The notes under the pieces are model-generated. The model worked only from the letters and a program-made list of their open reading frames with translations. It made no database searches and was not told the origin of the DNA. From Nocardia donostiensis (GTDB taxonomy: Bacteria; Actinomycetota; Actinomycetes; Mycobacteriales; Mycobacteriaceae), in assembly GCF_002081715.1 (NCBI RefSeq), contig NZ_MUKP01000001.1:247812-311811 (forward strand): 64,000 nt of DNA. The letters run 5' to 3'. Positions 1-9,082 of this stretch are shown here, piece after piece. Numbering within the stretch: position 1 is the stretch's first letter; the number at the start of each line of letters is the position of its first letter. A program made the position numbers and the translations under genes.

Positions 1-1266
1 TCGCTGGACGCGGTGCGCATCGCCGTGCTCGACGAGGCCGACCATATGGCCGATCTCGGTTTCCTCGCTGCCGTCACCCGCATCCTCGCCGCAACCCCGT
101 CCGGCGGTCAGCGGCTGCTGTTCTCGGCCACCCTGGACAACGGTGTGGACAAACTCGTCAAGCGTTTCCTGAACAACCCGCTGTCGCATTCGGTGCAGGA
201 GGCCGAGACCCCGGTACCTGCGATGACCCATCAGGTCTTCGAGGTCGCCAGCACCGAGGCCAAACGCGAAATGGTGCGCGTGCTGGCCTCGGGCAGCGGC
301 CGCCGCATCCTGTTCATGCGCACCAAACACCACGCCGCCCGCCTGGCCAAACAGCTCACCGGCGCCGGTGTCACCGCCACCTCCCTGCACGGCAACCTCT
401 CCCAGAACGCCCGCGACCGCAACCTCGCCGCCTTCACCACCGGTACGGCCCGCGTCCTGGTCGCCACCGATATCGCCGCCCGCGGTGTCCACGTCGACGA
501 CGTCGAACTGGTGGTGCACGTCGACCCGCCCGCCGAGCACAAGGCCTACCTGCATCGCTCCGGCCGCACCGCACGCGCGGGCAGTTCGGGTGACGTGGTG
601 ACCCTGGTGCTTCCCGAACAGCGCAAGGACGTAGCTGTGCTGCTGCGCAAGGCCGGACTCGACGTGCAGCCTCAGCCGGTGACCCCGCGGTCCGCGGCCG
701 TCATCGCCCTCGCCGGCCGCCCCGCTCAGTCCGCTGCCGCTGCCGCGTCGTCCGATCCAGGTGCCTCGTCCAGCCCCGCGCGGCAAGCGCCGTCTCAGTC
801 CGCTCCCGCACGAACCAAACAGGCGCGCGTTGGTAGCGGACGAGGAAAACCCGCCTCCCGTCACACCAATGGGAGTGGTTCCGATCTCGGTCGCGCAGCC
901 TCGCGCAGTCAGCCCAAGCGGGCTCCTCGCCGTGGTACTGCTGATCAGCTGGCGTCCTCGCATGAGCAGTCCGAGCACAATGCCCGCCGGGGAACCCGCT
1001 CCGGCCGCGATGTAGCACCGACACAGCCCGAGCGTCCACAGCGGCGGAAATCCGGAGAACAGCGACGCAACATCGGCGACGACCGCACACCTGCACAGCC
1101 GAATGCCCACCGCACCCACCGCAGTAGCAAGGGCGCCGAGGCCAGCCGGTCTGCCGCTCCCGCCCCACGCAACTCCCGGTCGGGCGCGCAGATGTCGCAC
1201 TCCGGCGCTTCCACCCATCTCGGGCAGCGCTCAGGCACCAGGCGGGCAACCCGTCCGGCAGGGTGA
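1..1266 (+). CDS. DEAD-box RNA helicase, 3' part (5' end outside the window)
   Basis: ATP-dependent RNA helicase, probably acting in RNA folding, ribosome assembly or RNA decay in the cytoplasm. The reading frame is open from base 1, so the N-terminal part with the Q motif and Walker A lies upstream. Visible motifs in order are the DEAD box (VLDEAD), motif III (FSAT), then the C-terminal RecA-like domain with ATDIAARG (motif V) and HRSGRTAR (motif VI). After about residue 230 the protein becomes a long, low-complexity tail rich in Arg, Ser, Ala and Pro, typical of RNA-binding tails in actinobacterial helicases such as RhlE. The family is certain; the particular paralogue is not. Confidence 0.93.
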   Translation, partial: SLDAVRIAVLDEADHMADLGFLAAVTRILAATPSGGQRLLFSATLDNGVDKLVKRFLNNPLSHSVQEAETPVPAMTHQVFEVASTEAKREMVRVLASGSGRRILFMRTKHHAARLAKQLTGAGVTATSLHGNLSQNARDRNLAAFTTGTARVLVATDIAARGVHVDDVELVVHVDPPAEHKAYLHRSGRTARAGSSGDVVTLVLPEQRKDVAVLLRKAGLDVQPQPVTPRSAAVIALAGRPAQSAAAAASSDPGASSSPARQAPSQSAPARTKQARVGSGRGKPASRHTNGSGSDLGRAASRSQPKRAPRRGTADQLASSHEQSEHNARRGTRSGRDVAPTQPERPQRRKSGEQRRNIGDDRTPAQPNAHRTHRSSKGAEASRSAAPAPRNSRSGAQMSHSGASTHLGQRSGTRRATRPAG

Positions 1267-1343
1267 CTGTGGCGGCGTAGCGAGCACCGGCTGCGAGACA
1301 CCGCATCTTGGCAACCAGCCAATACATCGGTAGGCATGTACGC

Positions 1344-2393
1344 ATGAGTACTGCTGCCGCCTACGCTATGCCCGCTGCCGACGCGCCATTCCAGAAGGTC
1401 ACCATCGAGCGTCGTGAGCTCGGACCGCACGATGTGCTGATCGATATCAAGTACGCGGGGATCTGCCACTCCGATATCCACACCGCGCGCAACGAATGGG
1501 GTGGTACGAGTTACCCGTGCGTACCGGGGCACGAGATCGCGGGGATCGTGGCCGCGGTCGGTTCGGCGGTCACCAGGCACAAGGTCGGCGACCGAGTGGG
1601 GGTGGGCTGCATGGTGGATTCCTGCGGTCGCTGCGAACCCTGCCTGGCGGGTGAGGAACAGTACTGTTCTGCGACCGTCATGACCTACGGCACGCCGGTC
1701 CCGGAAACGGTGCAGCCGGGCGGGTACACCATGGGCGGCTACTCGACGCAGATCGTGGTCACCGAGAACTTCGTCGTGACCATCCCCGAAGGTATCGACC
1801 TTTCGGTGGCCGCGCCGCTGCTGTGCGCGGGCATCACCCTGTTCTCGCCGCTACAGCACTGGGGCGCGGGGCCGGGTAAGCGGGTCGCCATCGTCGGTAT
1901 GGGCGGGCTCGGGCATATCGGGGTGAAGATCGCGGCCTCGCTGGGCGCCGAGGTGACGGTGCTCAGCCATACGTTGAGTAAACAGGACGACGGCAAACGG
2001 TTCGGCGCCCACCACTACTACGCGACCAGCGATAAGCAGACCTTCCGCAACCTGCGCGGCACCTTCGACCTGATCATCAACACCGTCTCCGCCGAACTGC
2101 CCATCGACAACTATCTGCGGCTGCTCGCCCGCGACGGCACCATGGTCCTGCTCGGGCTGCCCGAGAATCCGCTGTCCGTGCACCCGATGCACCTGGCCGC
2201 ATACCGCCGCTCACTGGCCGGTTCCATGATCGGCGGTATCGCGCAAACCCAGCAGATGCTGGACTTCTGCGCCGAGCACGGTATCGGTGCCGATATCGAG
2301 CTGATCGCAGCGGACGAAATCGACAGCGCTTTCGACCGCGTCGTCGCCAGCGATGTGCGCTACCGGTTCGTCATCGACGCCGCCACCATTTGA
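1344..2393 (+). CDS. NAD(P)-dependent zinc alcohol dehydrogenase (cinnamyl-alcohol-dehydrogenase type)
   Basis: Medium-chain dehydrogenase/reductase that interconverts alcohols and aldehydes with NAD(P). The catalytic zinc ligands are visible in GICHSD and PGHEIAG, the structural zinc loop as four cysteines in CGRCEPC...QYC, and the Rossmann motif as GMGGLGHIG. Length (349 residues) fits the AdhC/YahK group. ATG 1344 is chosen because it begins the conserved N-terminus; an in-frame ATG 36 bases upstream would add an unconserved stretch. The stop codon lies inside a hairpin resembling an IS200/IS605 end (next entry). It is a single gene with no obvious partner, and the substrate cannot be told from sequence. 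Confidence 0.93.
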   Translation: MSTAAAYAMPAADAPFQKVTIERRELGPHDVLIDIKYAGICHSDIHTARNEWGGTSYPCVPGHEIAGIVAAVGSAVTRHKVGDRVGVGCMVDSCGRCEPCLAGEEQYCSATVMTYGTPVPETVQPGGYTMGGYSTQIVVTENFVVTIPEGIDLSVAAPLLCAGITLFSPLQHWGAGPGKRVAIVGMGGLGHIGVKIAASLGAEVTVLSHTLSKQDDGKRFGAHHYYATSDKQTFRNLRGTFDLIINTVSAELPIDNYLRLLARDGTMVLLGLPENPLSVHPMHLAAYRRSLAGSMIGGIAQTQQMLDFCAEHGIGADIELIAADEIDSAFDRVVASDVRYRFVIDAATI

Positions 2394-2430
2394 CTTCCTC
2401 CCCACGGCTGAAGCCGGGGGCTTCCTCGGG
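2391..2430. repeat. Solitary hairpin resembling an IS200/IS605 (TnpB) element end
   Basis: The segment starts with the dehydrogenase stop codon. It reads as a CCTCCCC block, a short stem CGGC-TGAA-GCCG, and GGGGGCTTCCT. This matches the general plan of the conserved hairpin ends of IS200/IS605-family elements that carry tnpB. The outer stem has one A-G mismatch, as expected in a decayed copy. No tnpA or tnpB lies nearby. It could instead simply be the dehydrogenase terminator. Confidence 0.4.
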
Positions 2431-2568
2431 ACGACAAGATGAAGCGCCTGAGTTGCGCTGGGTGTCCACAGGTCCGGCTGTGGGTGGGTGTGGAGAAGTT
2501 TTGGTGTTCCCCTTCGTAGTGTGCGGGCGAAAATAGGAGTTGTTCGGCACCGGTGAGGCGGGAGACTC

Positions 2569-3693
2569 ATGGACGACTGGCAAGGTGCGCGCGGTACCGG
2601 GCCCGCGGGTGGTGGGCGCGTGGTGGTCACGATCGTCACCGCGATCCTCGCTGTAGCCGCGTTCCTCGGCTATCGGGGCGAGTTCCCTGGCCTGACGCCG
2701 GTCGGCGGGGTGGAAACGGCCGCGCCCGCCTATTGCGTCCCGCGCCCACCGCTGGACCTGGTTGCGGTGGCCGATGCGGTGGAGCCCGCGCTGGTGAATG
2801 TCAACGCCTCGTCCAGCTCGTTCGGTATGGCCGCCGCCGGGTCGGGCATCGTGCTGACTCCCGACGGGCAGGTGCTGACCAGCCATCACGTGGTCAAGGG
2901 CGCGCAGACGGTGCAGGTCACCCTGGTCGAGGACGCGCGGGCGTACGAGGCGACAGTGCTGGGCTACGACTCGGGCGCCGATATCGCGCTGCTGTCGTTG
3001 ACCGGCGCGGCCGGGCTGGCGTATGCGCGGATCGGCAGTTCGGCCGATGTGCGTCTCCAAGACGAAGTGCTGGCGATCGGCAATGCGGGCGGCACCGGCA
3101 CGGCGACGGCACTGCCCGGCCGGATCACCGACCTCGACAGCACCATTCTGGCGTTGAACTCCAGCGACCTGTCCCGGAAAGCGCTCACCGGGATGCTGGA
3201 GGTGTCGGCGGCGGTCAGTTCAGGACAGTCCGGTGGTCCGGTGGCCGATCATGCGGGCGAGGTGGTCGGCGTCATCGCCGCCGCATCGGGCGATCGGGGG
3301 CCGCCACCGTCGGGCCGCGCCGCCGAACCGCCCAACGGGTACGCGGTGCCCATCGACCGCGCCATGCGGGTGGTGCGCCAAATCCGTTCCGGTGTCCCCA
3401 CCGACGAGGTGCATATCGGTCCCACCGCGACCCTCGGCGTGCTGATCTCCGATGCCAGCCCCACCGGCGCCCGCATCGACGTCGCCATCCACGGCCTGCC
3501 CGCCGCGGCCGCAGGACTGGCCGACGGCGAGGTCATCACTTCGCTCGACGGCCGCGCCATCACCACCGCCCGCGCGCTACGTTCGGCTATCAACGTGCGC
3601 AAACCCTATGAGGCCGTTGATCTGGGTATCGTCACGCCCAGCGGTCAGCAGCGCACCGTGCGGGTGGTGCTGGCCACGGGGACGCCGAATTGA
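2569..3693 (+). CDS. Membrane-anchored trypsin-like serine protease with PDZ domain (HtrA/PepD type)
   Basis: Predicted envelope protease. One hydrophobic segment (about residues 17-35) anchors a trypsin-like domain facing outward, followed by a PDZ domain (about residues 280-370). The catalytic triad is visible: His107 in SHHVV, Asp138 in GADIALL and Ser221 in GQSGGP. At 374 residues it is compact for an S1C protease. The ATG at 2569 follows CGGGAGACTC. It converges on the VKOR/DsbA operon, leaving only 7 bases between the stops; all three products act at the envelope, which suggests shared protein quality control, but this is inference. The substrate is unknown. Confidence 0.9.
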   Translation: MDDWQGARGTGPAGGGRVVVTIVTAILAVAAFLGYRGEFPGLTPVGGVETAAPAYCVPRPPLDLVAVADAVEPALVNVNASSSSFGMAAAGSGIVLTPDGQVLTSHHVVKGAQTVQVTLVEDARAYEATVLGYDSGADIALLSLTGAAGLAYARIGSSADVRLQDEVLAIGNAGGTGTATALPGRITDLDSTILALNSSDLSRKALTGMLEVSAAVSSGQSGGPVADHAGEVVGVIAAASGDRGPPPSGRAAEPPNGYAVPIDRAMRVVRQIRSGVPTDEVHIGPTATLGVLISDASPTGARIDVAIHGLPAAAAGLADGEVITSLDGRAITTARALRSAINVRKPYEAVDLGIVTPSGQQRTVRVVLATGTPN

Positions 3694-3700
3694 AGCCGAA

Positions 3701-4267
3701 TCAAACCAGCGACAGCCAGTAGTCCTGGAACCGCAGGAACATCAGCACCAGCACCACCGCGAAGAACAGGGCGACCAGCGTCCAACGCCATTCCGCGATC
3801 ACGCCGAGCGGCCCACGGTCCCCGCCCCACAGTTGTTGCGTGAGGACAGCCAGCAGCGGGGTGATGATCGCCCACACCACCAGGCAGTACGGGCACAGCG
3901 CATTGATCCGGTACAGGCTCTGGAAGATCAGCCAGCACACGAACACGGTGCCCGCCGCGGTACCGAGCCACAGCCCGCCCCAGATCCAGCGCGGTAGCCC
4001 GATCCCGGCAACGGCGAGCACCGCCAGCGTGACCACCACGGAGAAGGCGACCACGCCGATGATCGGGTTGGGGAACCCGAAAACCGACGCCTGTTCGGTC
4101 GCCATCACCGACCCGCAGGACAGCACCGGATTGAAGCTGCAGGTGGGCGTATAGCCGGGGTCCTGCAGCAGTTTGAAATCCTCGATGGTCAGTGTGACCG
4201 CGGCAAGCCAGCCGGCCAGGCCGGTGAGCAGCAGAATCCACGCCGACCTCGCAGGTGCGGCGGTCAC
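3701..4267 (-). CDS. Vitamin K epoxide reductase family protein (VKOR)
   Basis: Integral membrane quinone-linked thiol oxidoreductase that replaces DsbB in actinobacteria, re-oxidising a DsbA-like partner and passing electrons to menaquinone. The 188-residue protein has at least four hydrophobic segments, a loop cysteine pair (Cys43 and Cys51) and the active-site pair CPYC (Cys125 and Cys128), which is the family signature. Its GTG start overlaps the stop of the upstream DsbA-like gene by four bases, so translation is probably coupled and the two proteins form one redox pair. Confidence 0.95.
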   Translation of the reverse strand: MTAAPARSAWILLLTGLAGWLAAVTLTIEDFKLLQDPGYTPTCSFNPVLSCGSVMATEQASVFGFPNPIIGVVAFSVVVTLAVLAVAGIGLPRWIWGGLWLGTAAGTVFVCWLIFQSLYRINALCPYCLVVWAIITPLLAVLTQQLWGGDRGPLGVIAEWRWTLVALFFAVVLVLMFLRFQDYWLSLV

Positions 4268-4998
4268 TGGCCCGCGGCCTCCGCGATCACGGGGGCGAGT
4301 CCGTCTTTACCGAACACCGCCTGCTGTGATTCGACCTGCTCGCCGTTGACGTAGATGGTCGGTGTTCCCTCGATACCGCTCTTCAGCAGCTCGGTGGAGT
4401 TGGATTGGACGAACGCGTCGTGTTTGCGTTCGGTGATGCAGTCCGCGACCGCCGGATCGGTGTAACCGGCCGATGTGGCGATATCGACCAGTTTGGAATC
4501 AGGCAAGCCGTTGCCACCCTCGGGCGGCTGCTCGGCGAACATGGCCTGCAACCAGGTCTGGTAGTTCTCGGTTCCGGCTTCGGCCACGCAGAAGGAGGCG
4601 TTGGCCGCGCGCGAGGAGTATTCGGTGGTCGACGCCCGATCCAGGAAGGCGGCGATGTTGTATTCGACGGACGCGGTGCCGTCCTCGACGGCCTTCTTCA
4701 ACACTTCCCCGTTGGCTGCCTCGAACATCTGGCAGGCCGGGCACTGCATATCGGCGATCACCCGAACGGTCACCTTCGCGTCCGGGTTCCCGATCCGGAT
4801 AGCGCCGTTGTCCGTGGTCGCGGCCGGGGCCGGGCTGTTCTCGCCGGAGCCGGAGTTGCGGACCGCGAGCCCGATCCCGATCGCGGCAACCAGACCGACC
4901 AGGACGGCGGCCACCGCCACCTGGATCAGGATTTTGCGGTTGCGGTCGGCGCGCTCGGCCGCCGCCAGCGGATTCTTCCGCCCCGGGTTCTTGCTCAC
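4264..4998 (-). CDS. Membrane-anchored DsbA-like thioredoxin-fold disulfide oxidoreductase
   Basis: Extracytoplasmic thiol oxidase that introduces disulfides into exported proteins and is recharged by the adjacent VKOR. A basic cytoplasmic N-terminus precedes one transmembrane helix (about residues 23-46), a short linker and a DsbA domain with active site Cys86-Pro-Ala-Cys89. A GTPTIYVNG strand near the C-terminus supplies the cis-proline. The GTG at 4998 is preferred over an ATG 93 bases upstream because the conserved sequence begins there and GGTGAG lies just ahead. The result is about 244 residues. It is first gene of a two-gene operon with VKOR. Confidence 0.93.
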   Translation of the reverse strand: MSKNPGRKNPLAAAERADRNRKILIQVAVAAVLVGLVAAIGIGLAVRNSGSGENSPAPAATTDNGAIRIGNPDAKVTVRVIADMQCPACQMFEAANGEVLKKAVEDGTASVEYNIAAFLDRASTTEYSSRAANASFCVAEAGTENYQTWLQAMFAEQPPEGGNGLPDSKLVDIATSAGYTDPAVADCITERKHDAFVQSNSTELLKSGIEGTPTIYVNGEQVESQQAVFGKDGLAPVIAEAAGQ

Positions 4999-5160
4999 CG
5001 TGCGCTCACCACGCCTTTCGCTCGCTGCGATTACCCTGCCGCGACGATGGTAGTTCCGGGTTGTGCCCCGGGAACCGTCCGGCACCGTCACATCATGGTC
5101 GCTGAACCTGAGAGTTTCCGAAATCCGGCATGCACAATCAGACGTAGGTCACAGTCGCGG

Positions 5161-5886
5161 TCACCGGATCTGCGCGAGGCGCTGCAGTTGTTCGGCGAAA
5201 CTGTCGTCGCAGGCCGGGGCGAGGACCAGTTCGTTGCCGCTGGTGAGCAGATAACGTCCGTCGCCGCGGATATCGAGCCAGCTGCGGTGCCTGGTCGGCG
5301 GCGAGATCGGGTTCTCCGGTTCCACGGTCACGGTGATGAAACCACGGCCGTCGACGGGTTTGCGCAGCAGCTGCCGGAACCGGGCGGCGTCGCGGCACCC
5401 GGCGGCCTGTATCGGTGCTTCGTCGACGGTCAGCACCGCGTCCTGCGGTTGCCGCAGTGTCGCGATCCGGCCGGGTTCGGCGCTGCCGATGATGCGCACC
5501 AGCCGTTTACCCAGGGTGCGGGCATGACACATCCGCACCGTCATACCGGGACCTGCGGCGTGCAGGATCGCGGCGTGATGATGGACTACGGCGGCGAAGA
5601 CGAGGATGGTTTCGGTGCTCGGCCCGTCCCCGTTGCGGGCTCCGATGGTGCGTTCCCCTGAGATGGTGATGGTGGTTGCGTCGGTGCGTGCGCAGAGCAT
5701 GAGGGCGGCAGCCAGATCGGGGTCGGCCTGTCTGGCGAACCGCTGAGGTAATCGGAGCGCCTGGTATTCGCTTTCGGTGCGTACGGTGGCGCCGGGCGCC
5801 AGGTTGACCGGATAGGGGCGTCGGTCCAGGCTCGTCTCATTGGCCCAGACGTGACTGAACTCGTCCGGCGTGAGTACCCATTTCAC
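5161..5886 (-). CDS. ESX secretion-associated protein EspG family
   Basis: EspG proteins are cytosolic chaperones of type VII secretion that bind the tip of PE-PPE-type heterodimers and deliver them to the ESX machinery. The 241-residue protein begins WVLTPDEF, has a central region with hydrophobic strands and GxGxMTVRMCHAR, and ends with an amphipathic helix, as in EspG proteins of Nocardia and Mycobacterium. It overlaps the preceding gene (ATGA), which makes that gene product the likely client. No EccB/EccC, mycosin or EsxAB genes lie in this window, so the cluster must rely on a secretion core encoded elsewhere. Confidence 0.85.
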   Translation of the reverse strand: MKWVLTPDEFSHVWANETSLDRRPYPVNLAPGATVRTESEYQALRLPQRFARQADPDLAAALMLCARTDATTITISGERTIGARNGDGPSTETILVFAAVVHHHAAILHAAGPGMTVRMCHARTLGKRLVRIIGSAEPGRIATLRQPQDAVLTVDEAPIQAAGCRDAARFRQLLRKPVDGRGFITVTVEPENPISPPTRHRSWLDIRGDGRYLLTSGNELVLAPACDDSFAEQLQRLAQIR

Positions 5887-6461
5887 TGCCGCGGTCTCCC
5901 GCCGTCGGACGGGTCGATGCGTGGTGCGGCGAACCGGGGGACACGGTCGCCGGAGGCGGGCATGGTGGGGGTGTAGATAAAACTCATCGTGTCCTGGACG
6001 TCGGCCGTGGCCGCGGCTGCCGCTATATCGTGTTCCATTCTGCGCTTTCCGCCGTGCACCGCTTCGGCGGCCGGGTCGTCCAGCGGGCGGTACGCGGCAG
6101 GTGGCGGTATCGCGGCCCGAATGGTTTGGGCCGCTTCGCTATTGCGTTCCATCAGGCGCCCTACTGCGCGGCACACTTCATGCGTGTCGTTTCCGGCCCG
6201 CACGAAATCGCTGGTCGCCTGCCAGGCTGCCGTGGCGGTGTGCCCGGAGCAACGGCTCAGCGCCCGGTTCGTCGTATCGGCGAAGGTCTGGAATGCCTCG
6301 GCCACGATATCGGCGCCGGTCTGCCAGGCCGCGGCGACCCGGCCCAGTGCCGCGGGGTCCAGTTCCTCGTGTACCAGGTCCCAGATCTCCTGGTGGGTGT
6401 AGCCGCCGAAGTGTTCGCGTTCGGGCGCGTACGGCGGATCGGTTTCGCCGGCGTCGGCCAT
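5883..6461 (-). CDS. Helical PPE/WXG100-like protein, probable EspG client
   Basis: A 192-residue alpha-helical protein with no transmembrane segment. Residues 30-110 hold two long predicted helices with a Trp-centred stretch (VAAAWQTGADI and later TAAWQATSDF), resembling the N-terminal half of PPE or WXG100 proteins; the C-terminus is Pro-rich and disordered. It is translationally coupled to the downstream EspG gene (ATGA overlap) and follows another small helical gene by 33 bases. By position it is the probable substrate chaperoned by EspG. The PPE motif itself is not visible, so the family assignment is inference. Confidence 0.65.
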   Translation of the reverse strand: MADAGETDPPYAPEREHFGGYTHQEIWDLVHEELDPAALGRVAAAWQTGADIVAEAFQTFADTTNRALSRCSGHTATAAWQATSDFVRAGNDTHEVCRAVGRLMERNSEAAQTIRAAIPPPAAYRPLDDPAAEAVHGGKRRMEHDIAAAAATADVQDTMSFIYTPTMPASGDRVPRFAAPRIDPSDGGRPRQ

Positions 6462-6494
6462 GGTCGCTCCCTTCGGTCGTTGCGGTGGGCGTGC

Positions 6495-6884
6495 TCATCG
6501 GAATTCCAGACGGGCGGCTACCAGATCGATGGCGGCCTTGTTGGCGGCGTCGGCGTCGGCGAATCGTTTGCTCGCGGCCAGGTATGCCGCTTTGAACAGC
6601 AGCGCTGTTTCCTGCAATGCGGTGAGGGTATCGAGGAACTCGCTGCCCTTGTCGCGGAAACCGGCGGTGAGCGCGTGGCCGGTCGGCAGATCGGGGAAAC
6701 CGGAAACCTCGGTGGCGGTGGTGGCTTCGGTTCTGGCTCTAGCCAGATCGCCGACCAGAGTGTCGCAGGCCGCGGCCAGATCGGAGGCGACGTCTTCGGC
6801 CAGTTCGAATGGTTCGTCGCCGCCCGCTGTCGCCGCCGCGTACAGGCGCCGGGCCGTGCTCTGGCCGATATCCGGTACCGACAT
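6495..6884 (-). CDS. Small helical protein, first gene of the EspG operon
   Basis: A 129-residue, acidic, mostly helical protein of no family I can name. It shares a clear pattern with the protein at 32293-32676: a CDT helix start, then V-x-GF-x-x-x-P-x-GxAL, a F-x-x-KGS motif and a C-terminal helix with ADA or AQA. Both sit beside exported or secretion-linked genes. It leads the EspG operon, so it may be the PE-like partner of the following protein. The ATG at 6884 follows a GGGGATCAC stretch. No catalytic motif is visible. Confidence 0.65.
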   Translation of the reverse strand: MSVPDIGQSTARRLYAAATAGGDEPFELAEDVASDLAAACDTLVGDLARARTEATTATEVSGFPDLPTGHALTAGFRDKGSEFLDTLTALQETALLFKAAYLAASKRFADADAANKAAIDLVAARLEFR

Positions 6885-7118
6885 CCCGTGATCCCCTTCT
6901 GTCCGGTCCTCGTAACCGCCGCGCCGATGCGAGACTCTACCGACTGGTAATCGGTGCGGTTGTGGTCTTCGCCCAGCTCATACCGGTATCGGCTGTGATC
7001 TCCGGCACGGAAAGCCTGGGTTACCCCAGTAACTATGGCCGGTAAACTCCGGCGCTGTGCGCGACGGTCGAATTGTCCGTATCTGCTTGCGCACCGCGGC
7101 CTTTCGTTCGCTGCACGG
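6885..7118. other. Non-coding region upstream of the EspG operon
   Basis: These 234 bases separate the start of the EspG operon from the 3' end of the methyltransferase gene, both on the minus strand. It should hold the EspG operon promoter and the methyltransferase terminator. No strong hairpin or recognisable operator was found by eye. Confidence 0.5.
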
Positions 7119-7805
7119 TCAGGCGAGGTTTCGGCGGTGCCCGGGATACGGGTTCGGGCTCGTGTGCGTGGCGGAGTCCGGGCGTACGGCCGTCACGTAC
7201 TGGAACAGTCGATGCACCCGCTGCTCGATCCCGACCAAACCGGATTCGGCGAACAGTTCGGGGAAGGTGCGCCCATCGAAAACTCGGAGTCCGGCCGAAC
7301 CGCCGACCACCCGGGTGAGATCGCCGAACGCGTTATCGGCGCGATGGCTGGTGCTGATCGCGATCCGGCCGCCGGGAGCGAGCACCCGGATCATCTCGCG
7401 TGTCGCGGCCAGCGGATCGGGGATCAGGTACAGCGCGCCGAAACAGCACACGGCGTCGAAAGTGTCGTCTGCGAACGGCAACCGCTGCGCGTCGCCGCGC
7501 ACATACCCGACCCGCGACCCGGAATTGTCGGCGACGGCCCGAGCCAGCATCGGCGGGGAGAAATCCACGCCGACCGCGAACCCGTCACCGGACAATTGCT
7601 CGCTCAGATAGTGCGTGAAGTTCCCCGGCCCGCATGCCAGGTCGAGTACGCGCTGCGCCCCGCCCAGCCGCAACGATCGGACGGCGTCACGACGATCGGC
7701 GTCGGTGGTGCGCCCGCTGGCCAGATAGAAGAGTGCGGGTCGCCATGCCCGCTCGTACACCGCCGCAACCGCCGCGGTGTTCATCGCCCGCCGTGCCAGG
7801 TTCAT
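7119..7805 (-). CDS. Class I SAM-dependent methyltransferase
   Basis: Small-molecule methyltransferase of the UbiE/Methyltransf_11 type. The SAM-binding motif VLDLACGPGNF is near residue 55, the acidic loop GVDFSP follows, and FDAVCCFGALYLIPDP and LAPGGRI supply motifs II and III. The 228-residue length is normal. It ends an operon-like series, starting 4 bases after the stop of the enoyl-reductase-like gene. Lipid or quinone modification is plausible from the neighbours, but the substrate cannot be deduced. Confidence 0.88.
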   Translation of the reverse strand: MNLARRAMNTAAVAAVYERAWRPALFYLASGRTTDADRRDAVRSLRLGGAQRVLDLACGPGNFTHYLSEQLSGDGFAVGVDFSPPMLARAVADNSGSRVGYVRGDAQRLPFADDTFDAVCCFGALYLIPDPLAATREMIRVLAPGGRIAISTSHRADNAFGDLTRVVGGSAGLRVFDGRTFPELFAESGLVGIEQRVHRLFQYVTAVRPDSATHTSPNPYPGHRRNLA

Positions 7806-7809
7806 CGGC

Positions 7810-9060
7810 TCAGATCGGTTTCACGTCGATGGTCATTCCCGCCTCCTTCAACCGGGCGGTGAGCGCATCACCCATCGCGGCCGCAGGGGTCAGCACCCCC
7901 GCCGTCACCGGTTGTTCGTTCGTATCGAACGCCAGGGACAGTCCGCTTTCGCCGAGCATCACCGAGGTTGCCTGGTAACCGGGATCCCCCTTCCCGGAGA
8001 AGGTGGCGACATAGCGGGCACCCGACGACGTGCGGGTGTAGGTCTTCATGCAGAACCAGCCGTTCTCCCTGGCCTTCTTGCTCGGCCCGGTACCCGGTTT
8101 CGGCAGTACCCGATCGAGCAGTTTGCGGCCCGCCGGAAACCGCGACAGCAGCCCACCCGCGGCCAGCCCGGCCACCAGGCCCCCGGAAATACCGGCCGCC
8201 ACCAGCGGGGCCGCCGGTGATTTTCCGGCGCTCATCACTTCCCGGTAGCGGAAGTTCTTGCCGTACACCCAGCCGAGCAGGCCGTTGGTGCGGCGCACGA
8301 TCTTGGCGTTGTGGGCGGCCATCACGAAGGTACCCACCCAGCCTTCCAGGCTCGGGTCGATCGCACTGGCCCGCTGCAACGCCAGATCCGACTGCCTGCC
8401 GACATCGGGGTCCATCGACTTGTCCGGGCTCAGGGCATACGGGTGGCTCAGCGCCGACTGCCGGGACGGGTCCTCGGCGATCGCCTCCATCATCGCGCGA
8501 CCGGAATCGATGGTGCCGCCGCTGACCCCGCCTTTCAGCGATGCGATCAACGTTGTGTCGCCGAGTTCGCCGGTGTTGTCGGTCACCGACTTCCGGTAGA
8601 GCTGGTACACGCTCAGATCCGACGGGATCGAGTCGTATCCGCAGGAATTCACGATCTTCGCGCCGGTGCGCACCGCCTCGTCGTGATAGTTGTCGATCGC
8701 GTCCCTGATGAACAGTGGCTCACCGGTCAGGTCCGCGTAATGAGTGCCTGCCTTCGCGCAGGCTGCGACCATCGGCATCCCGTAACGCAGGTACGGGCCG
8801 ACCGTGGTCACCACGACCTTCGTGCGGGCGGCCAGCGCATCCAGCGCCGCCTGATCGGTGGAATCGGCGACGACGATCCCCCAGCCCTTGGCGGCGGCGC
8901 CGAGTTCATCGCGCACCCGAGCGAGTTTGTCCTCCGAACGCCCGGCCAGCGCGATACGCGCGCCCGCAGGCGCTGCCTCGAGCAGGTACTCCGCGGTGAG
9001 TTTGCCGACGAAACCGGTAGCACCGAAGAGAATCAGATCGAAATCACGGTTGTCTGCCAT
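7810..9060 (-). CDS. Saccharopine dehydrogenase-like trans-acting enoyl reductase family protein
   Basis: Rossmann-fold oxidoreductase of the family that includes the mycobacterial trans-acting enoyl reductase Rv2953, which works with polyketide synthases making phthiocerol and phenolglycolipids. The N-terminus shows FGATGFVGKLTAEYL (NAD(P) binding), followed by GRSEDKL and a conserved NSCGYDSIPSDL segment. Length is 416 residues. ATG 9060 is chosen at MADNRDFDL; an upstream ATG would add eleven unconserved residues. It lies 22 bases after the ABC1 kinase gene and 4 bases before the methyltransferase. No polyketide synthase is in the window, so the true role may differ. Confidence 0.85.
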   Translation of the reverse strand: MADNRDFDLILFGATGFVGKLTAEYLLEAAPAGARIALAGRSEDKLARVRDELGAAAKGWGIVVADSTDQAALDALAARTKVVVTTVGPYLRYGMPMVAACAKAGTHYADLTGEPLFIRDAIDNYHDEAVRTGAKIVNSCGYDSIPSDLSVYQLYRKSVTDNTGELGDTTLIASLKGGVSGGTIDSGRAMMEAIAEDPSRQSALSHPYALSPDKSMDPDVGRQSDLALQRASAIDPSLEGWVGTFVMAAHNAKIVRRTNGLLGWVYGKNFRYREVMSAGKSPAAPLVAAGISGGLVAGLAAGGLLSRFPAGRKLLDRVLPKPGTGPSKKARENGWFCMKTYTRTSSGARYVATFSGKGDPGYQATSVMLGESGLSLAFDTNEQPVTAGVLTPAAAMGDALTARLKEAGMTIDVKPI

Positions 9061-9082
9061 AGTTTTCGCGCCTCCCTGGTCG

